From GW2011-AR15 sp964428335 (lineage in GTDB: Archaea > Nanobdellota > Nanobdellia > Woesearchaeales > GW2011-AR15): a stretch of DNA of 64,000 bases. Positions 1-12,100 of the stretch are shown piece after piece (within the stretch, counting starts at the first letter, position 1; each line of letters begins with the position of its first letter). The notes beneath the pieces are model-generated. The model made no database searches. It was not told where the DNA came from and was given only the letters and a program-made list of their open reading frames with translations. A program made the position numbers and the translations under genes. The stretch lies in the NCBI GenBank assembly GCA_964428335.1, contig CAYRXW010000002.1:62001-126000 (forward strand). The letters are read 5' to 3'.

Positions 1-2091
1 CCTGTAATTACATTAGAAGATCCTGAAATAGTGGTTGTTGGAGAAAACACAGACCTGAAAGTAATGGTGAATGAAGAATCAGTTTGCAGGTTTGATAAAT
101 CAGATAAAACTTTTGAATCCATGTCCTCATTTGACTTAAAGACAGGGAATACATTTACTGAAAGGCTTTATGATTTGGAAGAAAAAGCATATGAATACTA
201 CATAAAATGCAGGGACAAAGTTGGCAACTTAGGAACATTAAAAGCAAGCTTTGAAGTACAGATACCTCCAAAAGCAACAATAACATATGAGAAAAGTTCA
301 CCATTGCCAAAGGGGACATTCCAGATTACCCTTGAACCTTCAAAAGAGCTTAGGGAGACTCCAAAATTATATTACACCTATACAGATGATTCTGAGTTTA
401 AAAGAGATGTAAACCTTGAGAAGGAAGGGGATGAGTACATAGGCTATATCATAATAGAAGACCAGGTGCTTCCAAGGTCTGGCGTATTTAACTTCCTTGG
501 CTATGACCTTCATGGCAATGAAGGAAAGGAAATAATTGAAGGAGCTGCATTTTTAGTTGATACAATAAAGCCAAATGCACCTACAGATGTTCAGATTTCA
601 GCAGTTACAAACCAGATAATGCTTAACTGGTACTATGAGGGAGAGCAGGTAACAAATTACAATATCTATAGGTCATTATCAAATAGTGTTGGCCACACAG
701 ACCTTTATGACACAACTGCAAAAAAAGAGTATACAGACAATGATGTCCAGAATAACCAGATCTACTATTACAGGATTGCAGCAGTTGACAAGGCAGGCAA
801 TGTAGGGGCATTTTCAAATGAAGTCAATATCTATGCAAAATCAACAAATGAGGCAACACTAAAAGAAGAGATACCAAGCAATCCTCCAACAAAGGAGACC
901 AAAGATTGGAAAGATAAGCTATCAAAAGACATTGAGACAATCCTGATTGATTTATCATGGGCAGAAAGCAATCTGAGGGAACAGGCTTCAAAAGAATCTT
1001 CAGTTGACGAGCTTTCGCTTCAAAAAAAGATTAGCGAAGCAAAACTAGAAATAGAAAAGCTAAAGTCACAGGTTCTAGGGATAGATCTTGTAAGGGTTTC
1101 AGATACTGAACTTAGGGAAATGCTGTCAATTGCAGATGCATTGATTGCTAGGACAAAAAAGACAACACCAGAAAGCCTTGAAGTGATTAAGACAACCTCC
1201 TTTTTGCAGTCGACAAGCCAGCTGGATATTGAGACAGCAGCAAGAGAATTATATAATAGCATGAAATCAAACTTTTCAGAAGCAGAATTCCAATCTTACT
1301 TGAAGCAGATGAAAAAAATAAACGACAAAGTAAGGGTTGAAAGCTTCATAAAAACTGCAGCAGTGAAGTTTCTGGATGATACAATAGAGAACAGGATTAT
1401 AATAAAAAAAGAGTTCAATTATGACAGTGAACCAATAAGCGCTTATGCATATGAAGTGGTGCCAAAAACAGTAGCAGGCGATGTATCAGGGATTGATATA
1501 AGGACACCGGATTATTTTGTTGTAAATGAGGATCCGGTGATAAGCTGGTACTATTCATCATTAGGTTTTGAAAAGAAGGATTTCACTTATGTCATATTGG
1601 CAAACGATGATTCAGAATCTGCAAAATCAGTAAAAACAGTAATACTTACTGAGCCAAAAGTAAATCCTTCACTTCTTACAGGCTTTACAGTAAAGCTCTC
1701 TGAAATAAAAAACTATGAAACAGTGGGAGTAATATTTGGTATAATTATAGTTTTAGGCTTAGGGCTTTATTACATGGCTCTTGTAAAGGAAGTTGATTTT
1801 ATGGATTATGTCCCTAAATTTCCAAAAAAACAGGCAAAATCAAAGGAAACAAAAGGGAGCGGGTTTTTAAGTCCTGCAAATTATTTTCACGTAAAAAATG
1901 GTGAAATAATAAGGGATATTGGAGAGCTGAAATTTGCTCTAATGAGAATGGATGATTTCACCTTCTATTATCATGCGCATGAAGGCATAAACGATTTTTC
2001 AGACTGGATATCACAGAATTACGATTCAAAACTAGCTTCAAAAATAAGGAAAGCAAAAACAAAGGAGGAACTAATCAATTTACTTGGTTGA
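1..2091 (+). CDS. Surface/membrane protein with FN3 and C-terminal DUF5752-like domain (5' truncated)
   Basis: The frame is open to the first base, so the N-terminus lies outside the window; a GTG at 31 is not a convincing start. The visible part has Ig-like beta sandwiches, a fibronectin type III module (about nt 570-830, ending in a YYYRIAAVDKAGN motif), a helical Lys/Glu-rich stretch (about nt 890-1400) and one hydrophobic segment (about nt 1712-1780). A roughly 70-residue C-terminal domain follows, with the FYYHAHEGINDFSDWI pattern of DUF5752. The likely topology is a large exterior part, one membrane pass and a cytosolic DUF5752 domain. It heads a same-strand run of envelope genes; the next ATG is 18 bp after its stop. 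The ligand is unknown. The truncation is a window edge effect. Confidence 0.8.
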   Translation, partial: PVITLEDPEIVVVGENTDLKVMVNEESVCRFDKSDKTFESMSSFDLKTGNTFTERLYDLEEKAYEYYIKCRDKVGNLGTLKASFEVQIPPKATITYEKSSPLPKGTFQITLEPSKELRETPKLYYTYTDDSEFKRDVNLEKEGDEYIGYIIIEDQVLPRSGVFNFLGYDLHGNEGKEIIEGAAFLVDTIKPNAPTDVQISAVTNQIMLNWYYEGEQVTNYNIYRSLSNSVGHTDLYDTTAKKEYTDNDVQNNQIYYYRIAAVDKAGNVGAFSNEVNIYAKSTNEATLKEEIPSNPPTKETKDWKDKLSKDIETILIDLSWAESNLREQASKESSVDELSLQKKISEAKLEIEKLKSQVLGIDLVRVSDTELREMLSIADALIARTKKTTPESLEVIKTTSFLQSTSQLDIETAARELYNSMKSNFSEAEFQSYLKQMKKINDKVRVESFIKTAAVKFLDDTIENRIIIKKEFNYDSEPISAYAYEVVPKTVAGDVSGIDIRTPDYFVVNEDPVISWYYSSLGFEKKDFTYVILANDDSESAKSVKTVILTEPKVNPSLLTGFTVKLSEIKNYETVGVIFGIIIVLGLGLYYMALVKEVDFMDYVPKFPKKQAKSKETKGSGFLSPANYFHVKNGEIIRDIGELKFALMRMDDFTFYYHAHEGINDFSDWISQNYDSKLASKIRKAKTKEELINLLG

Positions 2092-2109
2092 TTGTTAGGG
2101 GTGGGAAAA

Positions 2110-2997
2110 ATGGGGAAATATGAACTGATATTAATCGGCCTTTTTATCTTATTTGGGCTGTGGATGACACCGTTTATGCTGGAAAGCACGCAGGCATATA
2201 ATTCAACTGCACTTGTGAATACAACAGTAAATATAACAAATGCTGCTCCAATGGTTAAGCTTGTAAGGATTCCAACCCCAACAAACCTTGTAGCTTACAA
2301 TAATAGGACAGTTTATTGCAACGTTACAACTTATGACTTTGACAACGATTCTTTGGTTGTAAATGCATCATTCCATTATTCTACCTCAGGTCCTCAGTAT
2401 CCAACTGACAAAAATAATCATTATAAAAATATCAGCTGTACAAGAACCTCAATTCAGGGATTTTACATTAACTGGTCATGCGGATTCAGGGTGAACTATT
2501 TTGCAAATAACGGCACATGGTACTGCAACTCAACGGCAAGTGATGCAAGCACTTACAGTTCAAACAGGTCAACAGCAGGCACAATAAATCCATTAGTTGC
2601 ACTAAAAGCAACACCAATAATTGATTATGGAGACTTGCCGACATTAAACATCTCAAGCGAACAGATAGCTAATATAACAAACGGTGGCAACAGGAACATC
2701 AATGTCAGCGTAACAGGGTTTGGTTCAACTTTAGGTGACGGGCTTGCAATGGTCTGCGATTCAGGAAGTATAGGGATAGGAAATGAAGTATATGATAGAA
2801 GTTCAGGTTCCCCATATGCATTCATGAACCAGCTTACTCCAAGCAGCGTAAAAATAGATAATTTCTGGGTCAACCAGAGAGTGTCTGAAACAAGTGATTC
2901 TTTAAACAGGACCTATTGGAGAATCCAGATCCCAACAGGTGCTGGCGGGGTATGCAATGGGAAACTATTGTTTACAGCAAGTGACAGGAGAGGTTAA
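2110..2997 (+). CDS. Secreted or N-terminally anchored Asn-rich surface protein
   Basis: I chose ATG 2110 because a GGGGTGGG Shine-Dalgarno sits at 2097-2104; an in-frame TTG at 2092 abuts the previous stop but has no such support. Residues 4-25 are hydrophobic and serve as signal peptide or anchor. The remainder is Ser/Thr/Asn-rich with many N-x-S/T sequons and several Cys (YCNV, SCGF, WYCNS). Its C-terminal part aligns by eye with the C-terminal half of the protein at 14805-16523: both have a Cys-bearing domain ending in an NGTW-CNST motif, then a DYG/DFG-L stretch, then a closing LTPS-YW-LQIP / CNGK-LF motif. The two probably share a surface module. Function unknown. Confidence 0.75.
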   Translation: MGKYELILIGLFILFGLWMTPFMLESTQAYNSTALVNTTVNITNAAPMVKLVRIPTPTNLVAYNNRTVYCNVTTYDFDNDSLVVNASFHYSTSGPQYPTDKNNHYKNISCTRTSIQGFYINWSCGFRVNYFANNGTWYCNSTASDASTYSSNRSTAGTINPLVALKATPIIDYGDLPTLNISSEQIANITNGGNRNINVSVTGFGSTLGDGLAMVCDSGSIGIGNEVYDRSSGSPYAFMNQLTPSSVKIDNFWVNQRVSETSDSLNRTYWRIQIPTGAGGVCNGKLLFTASDRRG

Positions 2998-3000
2998 GCA

Positions 3001-3008
3001 TTTTTTTT
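3001..3008 (+). terminator. Poly-T terminator
   Basis: A run of eight T begins three bases after the stop of the preceding gene, followed by a T/C-rich stretch. U-rich tracts terminate archaeal RNA polymerase. A new TATA-like element follows about 35 bp later, so transcription probably ends here. Confidence 0.5.
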
Positions 3009-3040
3009 CTGATTCTTTCTTCTTATCTTTTGCTCGACGA

Positions 3041-3124
3041 AATATTTATAAAGGAGTTTCACTAAAAATACCCTAACTGGGGTGATTAGCCTTGACTTAG
3101 TAGTAGCCAAGGCTGTTTGTATTC
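3041..3124 (+). promoter_or_regulatory. Promoter and structured leader of the giant surface-protein gene
   Basis: A TATA-like element (AATATTTATAAAG, 3041-3053) predicts a start near 3072 and a leader of about 53 nt. The leader holds a strong SD (GGGGTGAT, 3079-3086), then a perfect 7-bp inverted repeat AGCCTTG (3088-3094) / CAAGGCT (3108-3114), then ten bases, then the ATG at 3125. Unfolded, the SD is about 38 nt from the start codon; folded, the hairpin brings it to a normal distance of about 11 nt. A bridging role is inferred from this spacing. Confidence 0.6.
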
Positions 3125-6100
3125 ATGAAGCTAGGTAAAATAGTACTCTTTATAGCACTGCTTTTATTAGCAAATGCAGCATCTTACGAAAGTATAGTTT
3201 CTATAGAAAAAAATAGGTTTGAACTTAATGAAAAAGTTAGCATACGCCTAAATTACGAAAACCTAAGTTCAGCCACCCTAAGAATTTACACTCCAAAAAA
3301 GGAATACTCTTTCTTTAACCCAAAAGCAAACGTCATGTTTATCCCTAAGGAAGAAGGAAATCATCTTGTTAAATTATATCATTATACTGATGAAATAGGC
3401 TCAGGGGAATTCCAGGTAGGAACTATGCATAGAATTGAAGAGCAGGCTATAGCTGAGATTCCTGAAAGTAAAGAAAGCAATGAAACAGGGGATTACCAGC
3501 CGATATTCAGGGAGCTTACAGATAATTCCTTAAAGGTTACATCTCAGCTGAGTTCAAGGCTTTTCATCGAAGAAAAACAGAATGCTCAGCTAAGGATTAC
3601 AGAAGCTAGGCAAAGGTACATACTTAAATTTGAAAATTCAGGCATAAAAGAGATAGATATTCCGGATGCCCTTCTTATCGATGGTTCAGAATTAAAAATA
3701 GATGAGATAAGAGAACAGGAAATCAATGATTTCAGTTCGGTTTTCCAGTATGCCATTGACCCAAGAATTGATTTCTCAAATGCAACAGTCACTGTGACAG
3801 CAAAAGGAACACAGCTTTGGAAATGTCCTGAGTGGGACTATGATCAGCAAACTTGCCTAGGGTCCTGGAAGAAAGTCAAAGACATCACTCCAGGGATGAA
3901 TTACACTTTCTTGCTTAATTCACAGGACCCGGGCTTTGCTGAACTTGGAGTTGCGGCAGTGAATTCAGATAAACCGATATATTATCCGGATGAACCAGTA
4001 AGTCTTAAATCAGTAGTCCTTAACCGGTTTGGATACCTGACAACTGCAAGTGTTTCCTTATTTGTAAAGACACCGGACAATATGATTTACGAAATACCTG
4101 CAGTGGAAACCAGTAAAGGCATTTATGAATCAAATTATATTGAAACATCACTTCAGGGAGATTATGAGATAACATTAATTGCAAAAGGCCAGGATGTGGA
4201 TACAAACCTAACTTCAGGTTTTAGTGTTTCAGATTATTATGAATTTGATATCATCAGGGATATGCCTATTGTGATTGATCCATGGAGGGAGAGCATCCAT
4301 GCAAAAATTATAGTTTCTCCTAATGTTGAAGAGGAATATTCATTCACAGAGAGGATACCTTCAAATTTCATAGTCACAGATTATGGAGATGCTATACTAA
4401 CAATACAGGAAGATGAAATCCATCTGATATGGAACAATCTTGAAGGAGAATCAACAGTAAGTTACAAAGCTGCCGCTCCAAAAATCTCACCAGAACTTTA
4501 CAGTTTTAGCTCATACATTGATTATGGTTTAATCTTTAATGAAGCCCGTCCTTATTATGTGGCAATAGATCCAAGAGGAGTCACAGGCTATATAGTCTAT
4601 AAGGATACAACAAATGCAAATGTCATAAAATACAGAGTGTGGAACACTACAACAAATGCGATAGGTTCCGAAAGAAGTGGTCCTAATGTAGGTTCTCCTC
4701 CGGCATGGACAAGGTTTGTCTGCATGAAAGAATTTCCAGATTGCATTTGGATGGGAATGCAATTTGATAATACTCTTGATATTACAGTTTATCATGAAGA
4801 TACAGATACATGGGATCCTGTAACAAACCTTGGAACAGTTGATGATGATTACATGCCTTTTGATGTTGCTTGTGAGGATTTGTCAGGTGAATGCCTAATA
4901 GTTTACGAGACAGGAACAGGTGGAGATAACCAGTTTAGCTATAGGAATTATAGTTCAGATGGGGTATTAAGTTTAGCAGGGGCTGTTTCTATTACAGCAG
5001 CAACAAATAACGCATTTAGGTTTATCAAGCTTTATCCTCAGTACGGTACAAACAGGATTGGAGCAGTATTCCAAAACCTTCAGGCAGGTGGTGGGGAAAT
5101 TGAAGCTGCTATATGGAATGGCTCAGCTTTCACGAACTGGCAGGAACTTTATAATGATCAGTCAGATTTAACCAGGAAAACTTTTGATTGTGCATGGGAA
5201 GGGTCAACTGGTGAATTCATGTGCTTTTATGCAAGAGACACAGTTAATGGAATATATGCCTGGAATTTCAGCACACAGAGCGGGGCATGGAGTGATGAAG
5301 GCGAAGTCTGGGCAGCTGCAGATATAGGTAATGAGCCTGCAAACATGGTTGCATGCGGTGAGAACACAGAGACAGGAAACCTAAACCATAATAATGTCAT
5401 GCTGATGGTCCAGGATGCAGGATCAGACTTGACCGGGACTATATGGAACGGGACAGCATTCAGGACAGATATAGATCCTACTCAAGACTCGGATAATGTG
5501 GAATGGGTTAGGGATGATACCATGTCATGTTCATGGGAGCATGATGGTGATACAGCAGTCATGATGTGGGTGGATGCAAATTCATTGACACCTGAATGGG
5601 GTACATTCACACTTAGTACAATGTCTTTCAGTTTTACCTTATACACTACAGGTAGCACCACAGGAAGCACAACCTGGGCTGATGATGTTGAGCAGTTAGA
5701 AATGTCTTTAGCTCCTGAGACAGATGAGATGCTTGTTACAGGTATCTCACTGACAAACGGAGTAACAGCTTCTGAAGTTGAATGTACCAGATGGACAGGT
5801 TCAACATTTGATGCAACAAGCTGTGGAAATATTGAGACAACTGGCGCACTTGATGCATCTGGTTCAAGGGAATTCTTTGGTTATGCATCAACAGAATGGT
5901 CAAGATACAATCCTCCTCCAAATGTATCAGTCTTAAGGCTTCCAGCAAACAATACTAACATAACATATCTACCCATAAATTTCACTTTCAATGTTTCAGA
6001 TAATTATGGTATAAGAAACTGCAGCCTTTTCATAAATTCATCAAACTGGACAGCAGTTTCAACAAAAACTTCAATAGTAAACAAGAGGCAGAATAATATT

Positions 6101-9100
6101 TCACTCAGTACGCTTGCAGATGGAAGGTATAAATGGAACATACAATGTTTTGATAATTCAAATCCAGCAAAATCAGACTGGTACACTTATAATTACACAT
6201 TCAGGTTGGATACCAAAGCGCCGGTTGTTTCAAATATTTCAACTAGTCCAGCTTTCAAGCTGATAAATAGAAATGTAATGATATTTGCGAATATATCCGA
6301 TATGACCAGAATAGCAAGGGCAATAGCCAGGATAACACTTCCTAATTTAACTGTTTATAATTTCACTATGACAGATACCGATGGCAATGGGATTTTCAAT
6401 ACAACCTTTACAGAAGCTGGCATCATTGGATTATACAATATTACAATTTTAGCAAATGATTCATTTGGCTTCCTGAACAGCACAATAAGGAGCAATTTCA
6501 CAATCAGTCTTGAAAATCTCTCAGTTTCAACAGACAGGGATTATTATGTTGAAAACCAGAATGTGAAAATCAGCGCAAAAGGATTTTTTCCATTCAGGAC
6601 AATAAGCCTGAACTTCTTTGATCCGACTGGCGACCCTATAACAGGTTATCCAAAAAATCTAACTTCCAATATCACAGGAGGGATAAATGATTCATGGACA
6701 ATTCCTATATCCTCATTTTTGGGAGTTTATACATTGAATGCGACCCAAATCACCAATTCATCAAGAAGCGTAACAGGATCTTTTGAGGTTGTTTCAGCAT
6801 TGATCAGCACAAACAAGACTTCATTTGAGCAGGGCCAGACAGCATTCATTTCCGGTGAATTCTGGGATGCTTTTGTGAATGTCACAATAAACATAACAAG
6901 CCCTTCAGGACTTCAGGTATATGGGCCTATAAACATAAGCACAAGCGCAACAGGGACATTCAATGCAACATGGAACATCTCATTTGATGCTGAAGAAGGG
7001 TATTATCTATTGAGAGGATTTGAACCAATTGACCTAAATAAGGCTGGTTCGTATAATTTCTCAGTCACTTCAAGAACTATTAGTTTATCAACTGAATATC
7101 CATGGTATAAGCAGGGAGAGACAGTAAAAATATATGGGAGCAAGTTCAGCCCCTTCTCAAATATTACAATTGATATCTTTGATTCAACAGGAACATCGAT
7201 AACAGGATATCCAAAAAATGTTTCCTCAAACAGCACAGGTGGAATAAATGACAGCTTAATAATAGCTTTCGGGCTAAGCAATTTTACAGTCAATGCAACT
7301 GACACCTCATTCACAAATCTGAATAAAAACATATCATTTGAAGTTACAGTGCCAATAGTTTTTACAGATGAATTGCTTTACAATGATGACGATTCAGTAA
7401 CAATAACCGGAAGATTTTTTGACAGGGGTAGTATCATCACATTGAACCTTACAAATTCTTCAGGAAGGAATGAGTCAGGTTTCCCAAAAAATATAATCTC
7501 TAATTCAACAGGTGGGTTTTCTTATGTTGCAATAGCCAGGGCAGTTGGCGTTGATGCAGTTTATTATAATTTAACTGCATATGACAATTCAAACCCAAAT
7601 GAGAATGCAACTGCAAGATATGGTGTATTTAAGAGAGCAGAATTGATTACAGACAAATCAATCTATGTCCAGGGAGAATACGTACGGATAAACGGAAGCT
7701 CATACACTCCATCAGGGACAGTCAGATTAAGAGTAAAATACAGCAATGGAGGTACAGCTCTGACATATCCAAGGACATTAGCATCTAATATCAATGGAGT
7801 TTTTAACCACACCTTTGACTTGCTGGATTATTGCCCAGGTACTTATACTGTAATAGGCACGGATATCTCAAACCCTCTTCTAAATGCCTCAGACACATTT
7901 ATTGTAAGGGATTGGTGGAATACAACATGGGAGAAAAGAAAGCCAATAAAAGTTACAAATACAGGAAGCGCACAGTCTTCTGTACCTGTTCTGCTTAATA
8001 TTACAGGTCTTGCAGGCAATATCTCCAACTGTTATGAGCTGAGGATAATTTCTACTATCTCAAATGAAGATGTGCCATACAATATCTATTTTGGTGATGA
8101 CAGCGACAGATGTGAAATTGAATTCCAGGCAAATGTTTCTTCCTCAGTCACTAATGAAACTCTTTACTATGCATATTACAACAATTCAGGAGCTGTAAAT
8201 ATGAACTATCCAGATATTGGAAATGAAGTAGAATTGTTTTATGACAATTTATTTGATGCAAACCTGAATGGCTGGACTCAGGATGCTCAAAATGACTGGG
8301 CATGGGACAATGAAAGGAGCTATGACTCAGGTGGAGGAGCTATGCTTGTTGATGGAGCTGCAACAAACGCAAATATTAATCCAACATCTTCTTTTGACAT
8401 TGACCCAGATGTTTATAGAAGTGTAAATTTTTCATCCAAGACATTTATTGAAGCAGCATGGGACGCAGGAGAAAGTATACGAGTTCAATTTTTTAATGGC
8501 GCATGGATCCAGGTGGATTCGATTGACGGAGCTGCAGGAACAGGTCCTGAAGAAAATAGTTGGAGAACCACAACTGTCCCTCTTACAGGCACATATTACA
8601 TAAGTAATTTTAATTTCAGGTTTATTTCAACAGTAAGTGATGCAGCTACTGAAGATGGTCATGTAGACGTTGTGAACCTTACTGCAAGATATAAAGGAAC
8701 GCAGGGAATTTCATCAAGAGCGGGGGAGCCTGAAGAGCAATCAGACTGCGAGCTTATTGATGTCACAAATCCTTACATTAATATCCTGCAACCACTTAAT
8801 TATACAAATACAACAGATAGTACACCTAGGATAAATTTCACAGCAACCGATAATTCAGATACTTTATTGAACTATTCTGTTTTTGTAGATGGCCTTACTA
8901 ACGGGCAAAAAGGGAACATAACTAACGGCTCAATAAAATACCTTAATTTAAGCAGCCTTTCCCAAGGCCTTCACACTATAACAGTTCTTGTAAATGATGA
9001 TTATTCAAATAGATATAATGATACTTTGATTTTGACAGTTGATTATTCAGGCCCTCTGTTAAATCTTACCCAGCCAAGGAATTTCACAAATATCTCTGCA

Positions 9101-12100
9101 ACATCTTATAGTGTGAATGCTTCTGTCTATGATCAATACACAAGAGTGAATACAGTCACATTCATTTACAGAAAAAACACATCTGTTTCATGGACACAGA
9201 TTTGCAGGGATACCAGTTCTCCATATTCCTGCTCATGGAATACAGGATCATTGGCAGAAGCAAATTCCTATCAGGTAAGAGCATATGCCAACGACACATT
9301 AGGCAACATAGGTTTGAATTACACAAGTACAAATATCACAATAGATAGAACTGGTCCTCTGGTAAACATAACTGTTCCTGTAAATTATACAAACATCTCA
9401 ACAACATCGTACCAGGTATCTGCTTCAGCATATGATAAGTATTCAGATATCAAAAGAGTCTCATTTTTCTATAGGACTTCTGGTTCATGGGTATTTGCAT
9501 GTTCTGATTCAACATTTCCTTATCAATGCACATGGAACCTTGCTGCGATAACAGATAGGAAAAATATCCAGCTGAGGGCATATGGAAACGACAGTTTAAG
9601 CAATGCAGGATTTAATTACACTGTATTCAATCTTACAAAAGATACTACAGCTCCAACACTTGTAAACATGACCCTAACTCCTTTTGTTCAGACTTTGGGC
9701 AAGACAGTAAGGCTAACTGTAAACACATCGGATCTGCTTGGAACAAGGGAAGTAAAAGCCAGGATATCAAAACCAGGCTTTGGTACTCAGACATATAGGT
9801 TCACGCAAAATATCACACATCATAACCTGACATACTGGAATACCTCAGTTGTAGGAAGGTACAACCTCACTTTGATATTAAATGATACACTAGGAAATTC
9901 AGCCTCACACAGCAAAAATTTCACAATAACTTATGAGACATTACAGTTTGATACAATCAGGAGCCAATATATTGCAGGGGAAACAGTCTACTATTACGGA
10001 AAAGGGTTTGGCGCAAGGAAAAATATCACAGTCAATATATACAATTCAACAGGTGTACCAGTTTCAGGTTATCCAAGAAATGTAACTTCAAATTTAACTG
10101 GAGGATTTAATTATTCCTGGACTATGCCATTATCTCAGATTATAGGTACATATACTATTAATGCTACGGACATATCAGACAGATCAAGATCAATAGAAGC
10201 AGATTTTGAGATTGTGACAGCAATAGTAGAGCCACTTCAAGATGCTTACGAACAGTCTGAAAAAATCTATTTTACAGGAAGTTTCTGGGACAGTAATGAA
10301 GATATCACAGTGAATATTACTGACCCAAGCGGCTACATCATTTATGGTCCAGTTAATGTGACTTCAAATAATACAGGTTACGTTAATTTCACATGGCAGT
10401 CTGATTATAATTCAACCATTGGAAGCTATCTTGTCTCTGCTTATCAGCCAAGCAGTCCGAATAAGAAGGGAAACAATTATTTCAATATTACAAGAAGGCC
10501 TGTGTCAATATCAGTACAATATTCCTGGTACAGAAGAAATGACACTATATTTTTGCATGGGAAAGGATTTAGTCCATTATCAAATGTATCCTTGAGACTA
10601 TTCAATTCATCAGGAAGCATAGTCATGGGATTCCCAATTAATATTTCTTCAAACAGCACAGGAGGCATCAATTATTCATATGTTTCAAACCTAAGAAATG
10701 GAAATTACACATTCAATGCAACAGATTTAAGATATGAAAACCTAAATAACATAACTTCAATTGAAATAATCAGTCCGATAATCTACACTGACCAGTTGAT
10801 CTATGTCAATGGAGATACAGTTTATGTTACAGGACAGTATTTTGATAGGCTTGCCAATGTGACAATTGATATAAAAAATGAAACTGGAGGATCGCTTTTA
10901 GGATACCCAAAAAATGTAAGCTCAGATTCAGATGGGCAAGTAATAGATTCCCTTACAGCAGAAGCTACAGGCATAGGATTTACTGATTATAACATTACAG
11001 CATTTAATCCAGAAGATAGGGATGAAAATGCTTCAGCAGCATATTCTGTTCAAAGAGTTGCATTATTGAGTGTTCCAAGGGAAATTTATGACCAAAGCGA
11101 GATAGTGAATATAACAGGAAATTATTTCTCCCAAAATGGTATTGTACGATTTTTGATAGCAAAAGAAAACCTATTTGCTCCATATTATCCAAAATATGAA
11201 TTGACAGATGTAGATGGAGATGTCAACCATCTTTATAGCACAAATGCTCTTTGCGAAGGGAATTACATTGTTTACGCAACAGATGAATCCTATTCAAGTC
11301 TTTATGCCAATGCGACATTCAATATCACAAACTTAAATGAGAACACCACAACAAAAAGAGTCCAGGAAAGCTCTCCTTCAGGATCTTATACTCTTTATAG
11401 TTCATCTTATTCATCTACATATACTTCTAACAATATAAGACAGTATGTAGGTGCAGCAGATTTGGCAGCAAATTTTGCTGCTTATATCAACTACACTTTC
11501 AACCTGACAAGCCTAAACACGACTGAAAATCTTGTTAAGAATCTTTCTTTTACAGTAGAATATTGCCATTCAGGAGTGCAAGTTAGTCCAGCATGCGGCC
11601 AAAGCATTCCGCATGAAGGGGACAGGACTGGAAAGCAGGATATTGAATTCTATAATTTTTCAGATGGAACATGGGTTAATGTTTCAGGGCTTACTGTAAA
11701 TGATGTTTCAGATGCAGAAAACACGCATAGGTTTAGCTATAATGAAAGCATTCAGGATTTCATAAATAATAACCAGCTCATGATACGGTTTGAACTTAAT
11801 TTCACGCAGTCAGGGATTGAAGATGATGTGCTTTTGATTGATTATCTTTCACTAAGAGTGGATTACTTAAGCATGCTTGACAGGCCTTGTTCAAATTTCA
11901 CAGGAAAATTCCTTGATATCAAGAACTGGGATGCACTTAATGAATTGATTGAGGATACAAGCTCATATATATATAACACAACCTCAAAAATAGACAACGG
12001 CACCGGAAATTTCTTTAGGTATCTGCCTTTCAGAAATCTTAATGTCCTTGTAACAACTCCCTTTAATGCAGACAATATAAGCTACAAGATATTCGGCCTT

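Noticed and set aside
1020..1262. Minus-strand open frame inside the first gene
   Set aside because: Shadow of the coding frame; no promoter, SD or protein-like composition of its own. The same holds for the many other antisense frames inside the giant gene.
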